A stretch of 64,000 bases of DNA from NCBI GenBank assembly GCA_965199285.1, contig OZ240687.1, positions 1,426,001-1,490,000 of the forward strand. Reading direction: 5' to 3'. The DNA is from CBDDGJ01 sp965199285. GTDB taxonomy: Bacteria > Pseudomonadota > Alphaproteobacteria > RS24. Below, in pieces: positions 53,937 to 61,566 of this stretch. The translations under genes were made by a program, and so were the position numbers. The notes under the pieces were generated by a model. The model saw only the letters and a list, made by a program, of their open reading frames with translations, was not told the DNA's origin and made no database searches. The stretch's first letter is position 1. The number at the start of each line of letters is the position of its first letter.

Positions 53937-54779
53937 GTGATTATAATTCTAGATAAAACATATCAAGATCGTTTGGCGATTGTTACCGGTGGTGCTAATG
54001 GGATAGGTTATATGCTGGCTGAAACATTTGCCGATAATGGGATGGTTGTCGCACTGATTGATATTCGGGCTGATGCCGCCGCGATGGCGGCGGAACAAAT
54101 TTGTGTCACCACAAAAGGTGAGGCTTTTGCGATTGCGGCGGATGTGAGTGAGCGGGAGGAGCTTGTTGATGTGGCTGAGCAACTTAAAAGCCATCCCGCC
54201 CCTTGGGGTATTGTTTGGATTAATGCCGGGGTTGGCGTTGGCGCCAGTTTGATTGAGGGTAATCCGCGTGCCATCGAATGGGGGTTTTCGGTTAATGCCT
54301 TAGGCAGTATTTGGACAGCGCAGGCATTTTTGCCGCATTTATTTTCCCAAACAGGCGCTCGCCATATTGGCATCACGGTCTCATCAGCAGCGCTTGCCCC
54401 ACCTACGCCGCCGCTTACGGTTTATGCGGCCAGCAAACATGCGACAATGGGTGTCGCAGAAGCCATTCGGGCGGAAGCACAGATTCATGAAGTGGAGACA
54501 ACCATTCTTTGTCCTGGTTTGCTAAACACAAATATTTGGGATGCGGCTCGCGCACGCCCCGATAAATTCGGCGGGGTAAGGCGTGCTGATCCGACAATCG
54601 CCACACAATGGCGAGAGGCTGTTAAGCCAGATGCGATGCGTGCTGATTTGGTTGCGCACATAAATCAGGGGGGCGGATATCTAACCCTTTTGCCGACAGA
54701 TAATCGAATGCAGGAAATTGATCAACGGATGGTAGACTTACAAAACTCAATAAAATTTATACAGGAAGAAACAGAATAA
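53937..54779 (+). CDS. Short-chain dehydrogenase/reductase
   Basis: 280-residue NAD(P)-dependent SDR. Cofactor loop TGGANGIGYML, NAG in WINAGVGVG, catalytic Ser in TVSSAAL and YxxxK in VYAASKHATMG. Start codon is GTG at 53937, very close to the preceding AAGGGG, so initiation is uncertain. Substrate unknown. The stop TAA shares a base with the xthA ATG. Confidence 0.88.
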   Translation: MIIILDKTYQDRLAIVTGGANGIGYMLAETFADNGMVVALIDIRADAAAMAAEQICVTTKGEAFAIAADVSEREELVDVAEQLKSHPAPWGIVWINAGVGVGASLIEGNPRAIEWGFSVNALGSIWTAQAFLPHLFSQTGARHIGITVSSAALAPPTPPLTVYAASKHATMGVAEAIRAEAQIHEVETTILCPGLLNTNIWDAARARPDKFGGVRRADPTIATQWREAVKPDAMRADLVAHINQGGGYLTLLPTDNRMQEIDQRMVDLQNSIKFIQEETE

Positions 54780-55582
54780 TGCGGATTGTCTCATGGAATA
54801 TTAATTCTGTCCGATTGCGGGCGGGGCTTGTCGAAAAGCTGATAAAAAAAATCAACCCAGATGTTATTTGTTTGCAGGAAACCAAATGCCCAAATGATGC
54901 CTTTCCCGAAAAAATATTCAAAAAACATGGATTCACGCATTTTGCCAAAAATGGAATTAAAGGCTATCATGGGGTGGCGACGCTTAGCCGCTTGCCTTTC
55001 GCCAATGTCGATATTATTGATTATTGCAAAAAACAAGATGGGCGGCATATCGAAACCAGTTTTGAGACCGCGCAAGGGTTACTGCATGTCCAGAATTTTT
55101 ATGTGCCTGCCGGTGGCGATGAGCCAGATCCAGATATTAATGAGAAATTTGCCCATAAACTTGCTTTTCTTGCCGAAATGAAAAAACGGTTTGCGCCTGC
55201 CCGCAACAAAGCCCGCGACAAAATGGTGTTGCTGGGGGATTTGAATATTGCACCTTATGAGCATGATGTCTGGTCTTCTAAACAATTAAAAAATGTGGTG
55301 AGCCATACGGCGATTGAACGCGAGACACTTGCCAAAGTCCAAAAAACCTTAAACTGGGATGATGTGGCGCGTCGTTTTGTGCCGCCGGAAGAGAAACTTT
55401 ATAGCTGGTGGAGTTATCGGGCGCGCGATTGGGCAGCCTCTGATCGCGGGCGGCGGCTCGATCATATATGGGTGACACCGGCTTTGCGTGAGCATGTCAC
55501 CGATTATCAAATCATCCGCGCCGCACGCGGGTGGGAACGCCCTTCCGACCACGCCCCGCTTTACATAGATTTGCAGCTATGA
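54779..55582 (+). CDS. xthA: Exodeoxyribonuclease III
   Basis: AP endonuclease and 3'-5' exonuclease for base-excision repair. 267 residues of the exonuclease-endonuclease-phosphatase fold: SWNINSVRLR, LQETKCPNDAFP (metal Glu), GYHGVATLSRL, LGDLNIAP (metal Asp/Asn) and SDHAPLYIDL (catalytic His). Start overlaps the SDR stop by one base; the next gene starts inside its stop codon. Confidence 0.96.
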   Translation: MRIVSWNINSVRLRAGLVEKLIKKINPDVICLQETKCPNDAFPEKIFKKHGFTHFAKNGIKGYHGVATLSRLPFANVDIIDYCKKQDGRHIETSFETAQGLLHVQNFYVPAGGDEPDPDINEKFAHKLAFLAEMKKRFAPARNKARDKMVLLGDLNIAPYEHDVWSSKQLKNVVSHTAIERETLAKVQKTLNWDDVARRFVPPEEKLYSWWSYRARDWAASDRGRRLDHIWVTPALREHVTDYQIIRAARGWERPSDHAPLYIDLQL

Positions 55583-56146
55583 GGGTGTTCTGGTTATGTC
55601 TCGGTCTGTGGTTCGCTTATGTGCCGCTGCCAAGCATTGCAAAAGATATTCTATGTGCTGATGATCGTAATAGTTATATATTCGATAATCCCGTCAATTT
55701 TGTCGCTCGACATAATCAGAAAAAAGATGGGCTATGCGTTTTTTATCAACGCGTGGGCTATAATTTTAATACTAGTCCCGTCATTATATATGCCAACCTT
55801 ATTCATAGTCGCCATGCTTATCAGGAGGCGATTGATAAAACCCGTCGCGAGTCTGAAACCGCTTTGCGCGCGCGCGAAAGACTTGACAGTTGAGAAAATT
55901 ATCGAATTTACAAATGCAAAAAATATGCGTTTCGAGCTATGGCAATTTCAAAATGCGCCAATCGGGCAGGAGTTTGAGATTGTTGCCTATCACGGCACGC
56001 ATTATGGTGTGCTGGTTACAGTTATGTCGGCTCGCACACGACTTGATTTGGAAACCAATCGTTACGCCTTCTTTCATTTTCTCGAAAAGGTTGAGGCCAT
56101 ACCCCATGAGCAGTTGGAAGCCTATCGAGAGATAAGGCGTGAATAA
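55579..56146 (+). pseudogene. Frameshifted gene for a secreted protein of unknown function
   Basis: An ATG overlapping the xthA TGA opens a frame with a signal peptide (VFWLCLGLWFAYVPLPSIA) that stops at 55893. A second frame carries the continuation (KDLTVEKIIEFTNAKNMRFELWQF onward) to 56146. Adding one GC to the alternating run GCGCGCGCGCG at 55866-55876 joins them in a single 189-codon gene. The product would be a small periplasmic protein with no family I recognise. Either it is phase-variable, a real pseudogene, or a base-calling or assembly error. Confidence 0.7.
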
Positions 56147-56263
56147 GGCCGGTAGGTTGATTTTGTTTCGAAACTCTATCCCCTCATTTTCGTAAAAAAG
56201 CATTTTCATCTAAACTTTAGCAGGCTATGATATTCGTATAATTTATTTAAGAGGGAGAAATTT

Positions 56264-57541
56264 ATGTCTATTCTGGAAAGTAGCCATGCGGCGGACACGA
56301 AAGCATCACAAACACATTTTGAACAATCGATTACAAAAGCAACCATGATTGATGATATTGCGGCTGATACGGCATTGATTGATGTTAAGAAGATCGGGGT
56401 GCTTGGCGCCGGAACAATGGGGGGCGGTATTTCGATGAATTTCCTCCTTGCCGGTATTCCGGTGGTGATTGTCGAGCAGGCGCAAGACCCTCTGGATCGC
56501 GGCATCGGGATTATCCAAAAGAATTATGATAATAGCGTGAAGCGCGGCCGCCTGAGCCAAGAGCAAATTGATGGCGCGATGGGCTGTCTCTCATCTTCCA
56601 CCAATTATCAGGATTTGGCAGATTGCGATTTGGTAATCGAGGCAGTGTTTGAAAATATGGATGTGAAAAAAGATGTTTTTCGGCAGTTGGATGAGATTTG
56701 TAAAGACGGGGCGATTTTAGCGACCAACACCTCCGCCCTTGATGTCAATGAAATTGCCAGTGTCACCAAACGCCCCGAGGCGGTGATTGGCTTACATTTT
56801 TTCTCGCCCGCCAATATTATGAAACTGTTAGAAATTGTGCGCGGCGAAAAAACTTCTGACAGCGTACTCGCCACAAGCATGGCACTGGCGCAAGCGATCA
56901 ATAAACATGCGGTTGTTTCTGGCGTGTGTCCGGGCTTTATCGGCAATCGAATTTTATTTTCCCGCCAAACCCAGGCGCAATCAATGATTTTGGAAGGGGC
57001 AAAACCATGGGATGTTGATCGCTGCTTGCTAGAGTTTGGCTTCCCGATGGGGCCATTTCAAATGTCTGATCTTGCCGGTCTGGATATTGGCTGGAATAAA
57101 GAAACCTCAAAGGGTGAGACCATTCGCGATGTATTATGCGAACGCGATCGGCGCGGGCAAAAAACCGGTAAAGGCTATTATGATTATGATGCCGAGCGCC
57201 GTCCGCATCCCTCATCAGAGGTTGAAGAGATTATCGCCCAATTTGCCAAAGCCTCTGGCAATGAATTGCGCGCGATAGAGGATGAAGAAATCCTTGCCCG
57301 CCTATTATTCCCAATGGTCAATGAAGCTGCCAAAATTCTCGATGAAGGCATGGCACAACGCGCGTCAGATATTGATGTGGTGTGGCTTAGCGGTTATGGC
57401 TGGCCAAAACATACGGGCGGGATTATGCATTGGGCTGAAAATTATGGGCTTGATAAAATTGTGCAAGGGCTTGGGCAATATTGCCCGGATGTCGACATAT
57501 CACCTTATTTGCAAAACCACGCCAGCGCTGGGGCGTGGTAA
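56264..57541 (+). CDS. 3-hydroxyacyl-CoA dehydrogenase
   Basis: NAD-dependent oxidation of 3-hydroxyacyl-CoA in fatty-acid-type beta-oxidation. 425 residues: an extra N-terminal 40 residues, an NAD-binding domain with LGAGTMGGGI (residues 48-56), catalytic His and Glu in GLHFFSPANIMKLLEIVRG, and two C-terminal helical 3HCDH domains (FPMGPFQMSDLAGLD; YGWPKHTGGIMHWAE). It corresponds to the second half of FadB/FadJ without the hydratase domain. Followed by a cytochrome P450 gene after 39 bases, suggesting a dedicated catabolic step for an unknown substrate. Confidence 0.92.
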   Translation: MSILESSHAADTKASQTHFEQSITKATMIDDIAADTALIDVKKIGVLGAGTMGGGISMNFLLAGIPVVIVEQAQDPLDRGIGIIQKNYDNSVKRGRLSQEQIDGAMGCLSSSTNYQDLADCDLVIEAVFENMDVKKDVFRQLDEICKDGAILATNTSALDVNEIASVTKRPEAVIGLHFFSPANIMKLLEIVRGEKTSDSVLATSMALAQAINKHAVVSGVCPGFIGNRILFSRQTQAQSMILEGAKPWDVDRCLLEFGFPMGPFQMSDLAGLDIGWNKETSKGETIRDVLCERDRRGQKTGKGYYDYDAERRPHPSSEVEEIIAQFAKASGNELRAIEDEEILARLLFPMVNEAAKILDEGMAQRASDIDVVWLSGYGWPKHTGGIMHWAENYGLDKIVQGLGQYCPDVDISPYLQNHASAGAW

Positions 57542-57580
57542 AAGCGGGTGCTTATACGGGAAAAAGCAGGAGAAAGACCG

Positions 57581-58843
57581 GTGCAAGACTTATCTTTAGA
57601 CACAAATCTGGCCGACCCAGACTTAATTCCTAATATGATGGGACCGCCCCATGATTTGTTTAAGAGGTGGCGTGAGCAAGATCCGGTGCATTGGAATCCT
57701 GCCCCGACAGATTATTCAACCCCCATGGTTGGCGCTAGCATTTCCAAAGGGTTTTGGGTGCTAACCCGCTATCAGGATGTTTATGATGTCTCGCGCAACC
57801 AAGCCTTGTTCAGCTCGCATGATGGCAGCCCGGTGATTTGGGATTTTGAGCCCGACCAACTTGCCCTGCAACAAGCTGGTCTTATGGGCATGAAGCCGGA
57901 AGATCACATGGCGGTAAAGCGTTTGGTTTTACCACCATTTGGGGCAAAGGAGCTGGCACTTTTTGAGCCAGAAATTAAACGCGCCGCGCGTGAGATTATT
58001 GATGCGGTTGCCGATAAGGGAACATGCGAATTTGTTTTTGAGGTGGCTTCCAGATTGCCGGTCTATACATTTTGCAAAATTATGGGTATCGATAATGCGC
58101 GGCGTGAAGAGGTGTTCACGCTTGGCAATATGCTGGCGGATACGGAAAGCCCGCGCGGGCATGGGCAAGAGCATGAAGGCTTAACAGCGGCCTTTCAACT
58201 CTTTGCGATTTGCGAAGCCTTATGTGCCGAGAAACGAAAAACGCCAGATGAATCAATTTTAAGCCGCCTCATTCATGGCGACATAAATGGCCAGAAAATG
58301 ACACAAGAGCAGATTAATATGTTTTTTCTGGTTCTCGCGATTGCAGGGCATGAAACCACGCGTGGTACGGCGGTACATTTTATCCGCTTGATGAATGAAC
58401 ATCCCGAGCAATATGAGATTGTCAAAAGTGATCCCGAAACATATTTACCTAATGCGATTGATGAAGTCTTGCGCTTTTCGCCACCGGTGATCAAGTTTCG
58501 CCGCACCGCAACAGCGGATGCCGAAATTAATGGGCAGGCAATCAAAAAGGGCGATAAGATTTATTTATCCTATCCGGCCGCAAATCGCGATCCGGAAATT
58601 TTCGAAAACCCGGATGAATTTAATGTGCTACGCGGAAATGCGAATAAGCATTTGGCGTTTGGCACGGGCTCACATGTTTGCTTGGGTGCACGCTTGGCGC
58701 ATATGCAATTAAACGCTCTGTTAATGCAGATGATCACGCGGATTGGGGATGTTAAGCCCATTGGCGACATTGAAAAGCCGCTGCGGTCTATCTGGTTTAA
58801 TGCGATTTTAAATATGCCGGTTAAATTTACACCAGAAGGCTAG
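57581..58843 (+). CDS. Cytochrome P450
   Basis: 420-residue soluble bacterial P450 monooxygenase. Haem ligand Cys367 in FGTGSHVCLGAR, I-helix AGHETTRGT at about residue 255, and the K-helix ExxR in DEVLRFSPP. The start is a GTG at 57581 with AGGAG 8 bases upstream; the frame continues further 5' without a good site. The general pattern resembles bacterial P450s acting on terpenoids, steroid side chains or long-chain compounds, which is inference. No ferredoxin or reductase is adjacent. The TAG stop is in CTAGCGC, like the starts of the palindromic repeats. Confidence 0.93.
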   Translation: MQDLSLDTNLADPDLIPNMMGPPHDLFKRWREQDPVHWNPAPTDYSTPMVGASISKGFWVLTRYQDVYDVSRNQALFSSHDGSPVIWDFEPDQLALQQAGLMGMKPEDHMAVKRLVLPPFGAKELALFEPEIKRAAREIIDAVADKGTCEFVFEVASRLPVYTFCKIMGIDNARREEVFTLGNMLADTESPRGHGQEHEGLTAAFQLFAICEALCAEKRKTPDESILSRLIHGDINGQKMTQEQINMFFLVLAIAGHETTRGTAVHFIRLMNEHPEQYEIVKSDPETYLPNAIDEVLRFSPPVIKFRRTATADAEINGQAIKKGDKIYLSYPAANRDPEIFENPDEFNVLRGNANKHLAFGTGSHVCLGARLAHMQLNALLMQMITRIGDVKPIGDIEKPLRSIWFNAILNMPVKFTPEG

Positions 58844-58845
58844 CG

Positions 58846-59005
58846 CATTATCTCGTTCACGGCATTTCTTCGCTCACGACTTTTCTTCCCTCACGCGAAT
58901 ACCCTAACGGGTATCGCTCTCCATTATATTAACAGAATACGGGCGGCTGAACTACCAGCCGGAGACTGCCGCATCAACCGAGTAAAGTGAGATAAGTTGA
59001 TGCGC
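58846..59005. repeat. Modular repeat stretch after the P450 gene
   Basis: Contains pieces shared with the island after rho: GTTCACG, a bulged TACCC/GGGTA hairpin with CTCCATTAT (58900-58927), CTGCCGCATCAACCGAG (58966-58982) and AGTGAGATAAGTTGATGCGC (58986-59005). It runs into the 3' end of the minus-strand nuclease gene and provides that gene's last codons and stop. Confidence 0.7.
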
Positions 59006-59363
59006 CGATAAAGACAGTCGCGATATAACGATTATTATATTTATCGGGTTTTATGTCGGTGAGAAAAAGCGGCGTGCTCTCTAGCCATTGGCTAGTAAAG
59101 GCTTTGGCTTTTTGGGCAAGCTCTTTTTCTCTGTCGCACCCCCCGCGTATTTCTGGTGCATCTACACCCGCAAGTCGAATGGTGGTGGTGACTTCTGTAT
59201 ACGGCCACACCTCTATACGGGCAATGAAACTATTGCCATCTATCACCCTGATGAGTTTTACTTTATCACTGACGAAGCCTATTTCTTTCGCGCTGCTGGA
59301 TGTGAGTGCCAACATAATTATTAAGATAAGTAGATTGATTTTATTTATAATATTGTTCCTCAT
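58974..59363 (-). CDS. Staphylococcal-nuclease-like (SNase) protein, C-terminally truncated
   Basis: 129 residues: a signal peptide (LLILIIMLALTSSSA) then an SNase/thermonuclease fold with VIDGNSF and IRLAGVDAPEIRGGCDREKELAQKAKAF. Relatives continue past YNNRYIATVF with about 20-40 more residues, including a conserved GL-containing end; here the frame enters the modular repeat, whose bases encode GASTYLTLLG and a TGA. The protein is therefore probably shortened, possibly inactive. The start at 59363 has GGGAG 6 bases before it. Confidence 0.78.
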   Translation of the reverse strand: MRNNIINKINLLILIIMLALTSSSAKEIGFVSDKVKLIRVIDGNSFIARIEVWPYTEVTTTIRLAGVDAPEIRGGCDREKELAQKAKAFTSQWLESTPLFLTDIKPDKYNNRYIATVFIGASTYLTLLG

Positions 59364-59600
59364 AACACTCCCAAAGCAAAACGGCATCAATGTTCTCACA
59401 CTGATGCCGGGGTGCTGAAAGAACCATCGGAACGATTAGCCACGACGCCTTTAGTCGGGTGACCTGTTTTATAACGCCGTCACCCCGACTAGGTAGAAAC
59501 GACGTTACGCACTCCCATATAACCATCGGAGTGACCTTATTTATGGCTGAGTCACACAGCCACGTTCCTATAAGGGCTTTCAGACCCTAGCACCGGATTT
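59364..59600 (-). ncRNA. Candidate structured RNA upstream of the nuclease gene
   Basis: No gene is present here. Reading either strand, five nested or adjacent pairings are seen. Outer stem GGTGCTGAAAG (59411-59421) with CTTTCAG (59577-59583) plus GCACC (59590-59594), separated by a six-base bulge. Inside it GGAACG (59429-59434) with CGTTCC (59563-59568). Inside that, three hairpins: AGTCGGGTGAC/GTCACCCCGACT (59453-59490), CACTCC/GGAGTG (59510-59533), GGCTG/CAGCC (59545-59561). On the minus strand the structure is followed by CGGCATCA/TGATGCCG (59382-59409) and GTTTTGCTTT, like an intrinsic terminator, just before the nuclease start. Family not recognised. Confidence 0.5.
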
Positions 59601-59894
59601 TGTCGACACTGCTAGCAGATTATCATAAAAGAGGATGATGTCAAAGCAACAAAACCGATGGATTGCATAGGAAAAGAATAAGGGCGCTGCCCAAAAGGTA
59701 AACTGCGTTTTACTGGATAGCGCAAGGGAATAGAGACGCGATTGCGTTCATCTGAATGGCGCAAGGGAATAGAATAAGGGTGCGACTGCGCCCCGCCAAT
59801 CGTTTGGCGCCCCCGCGGAGGTATGGCACATAGTCCCATTACCGTGAGCGAAGAAAAATCGTGAACTTAATAAAGCCGTGAGCGAGAAAAACTT
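59601..59894. repeat. Modular repeats between structured element and SDR
   Basis: Noncoding as far as can be seen. Contains GCGCAAGGGAATAGA twice (59720-59734 and 59761-59775), the inverted match to the rho island (59704-59718 and 59860-59874), CAATCGTTTGG (59798-59808) matching CAAACGATTGG near 27843 inverted, and several GTGAGCGA/GTGAAC words. A 75-codon frame in it has no homology support and is dismissed. Confidence 0.6.
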
Positions 59895-60707
59895 CTAATC
59901 CTGCTTACCAAATTGTTTGCCGCTATTGCGTTGGGTGTCGGCATCCGCGCTATAGAGCTCGTTTAATTTTTGCATGCCGCCAAGCCAGCGGTCATAATCG
60001 CCTGCTTTGCGTTTAATATATTCGCCAACCTCTTTATGCGGTAGCACGAGAAATGTTTCAGCGCGGATGACATTCACACATTCCGCCGCGACATCTTCGG
60101 GCTCCATCATGCCATCGACACTTGCCACCCCATCCGGATTATCGGCGGTCATATTGGTACGCACGGCTTGCGGGCAAAGCACCGAGACTTTAAGCCCTTG
60201 CTTGCCATAGGTGATGGCCAGCCATTCGGCAAAAGAGACCGCCGCATGTTTGGTTACGGCATAAGGCGCACTGCCGATTTGCGATAATAAACCAGCGGCA
60301 GACGCGGTATTGAGCAAATAGCCGCCGCCGCGCCCCAACATACGCGGGACAATATGCCGCGCCGCCCACACATGCGCCATTACATTGACATCCCAAATTA
60401 ATTGCCATGCCTCATTTTCAACCTCCGCGCCGCCTGCAAAACCAATACCCGCATTGGAGACAAATAAATCAATGCCGCCATGCGTGTCTTCAACTTGCTC
60501 TATCAGCGCCTTAATGCCTTCTTCCTTGCTGACATCAAGCGCCCATGCAATGCCGCCTGTCATTGCGGCGGTTTCTTCCGCCCCTGCCATATCCATATCC
60601 GCGCAAATAATGGTTTTCGCGCCTTCGGCCTGAAACTTCACCGCCAAAGCGCGGCCTATCCCCGAAGCGGCACCGGTGATGACGGTGACTTTATCTTTAA
60701 GTTCCAT
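59895..60707 (-). CDS. Short-chain dehydrogenase/reductase
   Basis: 270-residue SDR distinct from the one at 53.9 kb. Cofactor loop TGAASGIGRAL, NAG in SNAGIGFAGG, catalytic Ser in NTASAAG and YxxxK in YAVTKHAAV. C-terminal 50 residues include a KRKAGDYDRWLGGMQKL segment seen in SDRs annotated as cyclohexanol- or steroid-type dehydrogenases, but the substrate is not determined. Divergent from rplU. Confidence 0.88.
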   Translation of the reverse strand: MELKDKVTVITGAASGIGRALAVKFQAEGAKTIICADMDMAGAEETAAMTGGIAWALDVSKEEGIKALIEQVEDTHGGIDLFVSNAGIGFAGGAEVENEAWQLIWDVNVMAHVWAARHIVPRMLGRGGGYLLNTASAAGLLSQIGSAPYAVTKHAAVSFAEWLAITYGKQGLKVSVLCPQAVRTNMTADNPDGVASVDGMMEPEDVAAECVNVIRAETFLVLPHKEVGEYIKRKAGDYDRWLGGMQKLNELYSADADTQRNSGKQFGKQD

Positions 60708-60786
60708 TTTCTCCCCCTATATTTTAGGCTTGTTAACCCTTACAGCTTTCCTTATTTATGGCAAGTAAAATTAACTGTCAAATGGC

Positions 60787-60814
60787 TTGACTTGCAGGCG
60801 CTTATCAGTATATT
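60787..60814 (+). promoter_or_regulatory. Putative sigma-70-type promoter for rplU-rpmA
   Basis: TTGACT (60787-60792) and TATATT (60809-60814) with a 16-base spacer, 36 bases before the rplU start. A close match to consensus in the divergent gap with the SDR gene. Confidence 0.55.
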
Positions 60815-60850
60815 TCGCCAATTATATTTCTATAGATGATAGGTAAGACA

Positions 60851-61168
60851 ATGTTTGCAGTGATTAAAACAGGCGGAAAGCAATATCGTGTGAGCAAAGA
60901 TGATATTGTCACTGTTGAAAAATTGGCAGGTGAGGTGGGCGATAAATTATCGCTTGGTGAGGTTTTGATGCTCGGCGAAGACGGTGCTGACCCTGTGATT
61001 GGCACGCCCTTAATAGAGGGCGCAAGCGTTGAGGCAGAGCTTGTCGAACATATGCAGGCTGATAAAATAACCACGATTAAGTTTAAGCGGCGCAAAGATT
61101 ATGCCCGTAAAAAAGGACATCGGCAGGAACAAAGCGTTTTGAAAATTACCGCAATTAAAGCGACGTAA
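60851..61168 (+). CDS. rplU: 50S ribosomal protein L21
   Basis: 105-residue large-subunit protein, bound to 23S rRNA domain III region. MFAVIKTGGKQYRVSKDD is the family N-terminus and YARKKGHRQEQSVLKI the C-terminal signature. Start at 60851 chosen on that match; an ATG 15 bases upstream is in frame but has no homology. Followed by rpmA after 17 bases. Confidence 0.97.
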   Translation: MFAVIKTGGKQYRVSKDDIVTVEKLAGEVGDKLSLGEVLMLGEDGADPVIGTPLIEGASVEAELVEHMQADKITTIKFKRRKDYARKKGHRQEQSVLKITAIKAT

Positions 61169-61185
61169 GCGACGAGGAAAAAGAT

Positions 61186-61455
61186 ATGGCACATAAAAAG
61201 GCAGGTGGTTCATCCCGTAATGGACGCGATAGTGTTGGGCGCAGGCTTGGCGTTAAAAAATTTGGCGGCGAGCAGGTTGTGGCGGGCAATATTATTTTGC
61301 GCCAACGCGGGACAAAATGGCATCCGGGTGAAAATGTGGGCATTGGCAAAGATCATACGATTTTTGCGCTTGTTAATGGTAATGTATCGTTCAAACAAGG
61401 GCGCGGCAGTCGCACTTATGTGTCTGTTTTGCCGGCGGTTGAGGCGGCTGAATAA
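61186..61455 (+). CDS. rpmA: 50S ribosomal protein L27
   Basis: 89-residue protein whose N-terminal tail reaches the peptidyl transferase centre. MAHKKAGGSSRNGRDSVGRRLGVKKFGG is the standard start, and no Firmicutes-type N-terminal pre-sequence is seen. Standard rplU-rpmA-obgE order. A terminator follows before obgE. Confidence 0.97.
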   Translation: MAHKKAGGSSRNGRDSVGRRLGVKKFGGEQVVAGNIILRQRGTKWHPGENVGIGKDHTIFALVNGNVSFKQGRGSRTYVSVLPAVEAAE

Positions 61456-61480
61456 ACCATCTCACAATTTATGAAATAGG

Positions 61481-61507
61481 GGAGATGGTAAGCCATCTCC
61501 TTTTTTT
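61481..61507 (+). terminator. Intrinsic terminator after rpmA
   Basis: GGAGATGG (61481-61488), loop TAAG, CCATCTCC (61493-61500) followed by seven T residues. A strong Rho-independent terminator 26 bases after the rpmA stop, so obgE probably has its own promoter or depends on readthrough. Confidence 0.92.
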
Positions 61508-61566
61508 GTTTGATTAAGACACAAAAGTGAGAGGCGTAAAAGATGGTTCATGCTATGGTGTGATTT

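Noticed and set aside
59364..59399. Nuclease start at 59399 (MRTLMPFCFG...)
   Set aside because: Those 12 codons fall on the terminator-like hairpin; the ATG at 59363 has a good ribosome binding site and begins a normal signal peptide.
59364..59600. tRNA or tmRNA for the hairpin-rich stretch
   Set aside because: No acceptor stem with CCA, no T-loop GTTCAAAT-type sequence and no tag-peptide frame of the alphaproteobacterial tmRNA were seen, so it was listed only as an unassigned structured element.
59612..59839. 75-codon minus-strand open frame in the repeat patch
   Set aside because: Translation consists of repeated IPLR/HSDE-like words from the tandem repeats; no protein family resemblance.
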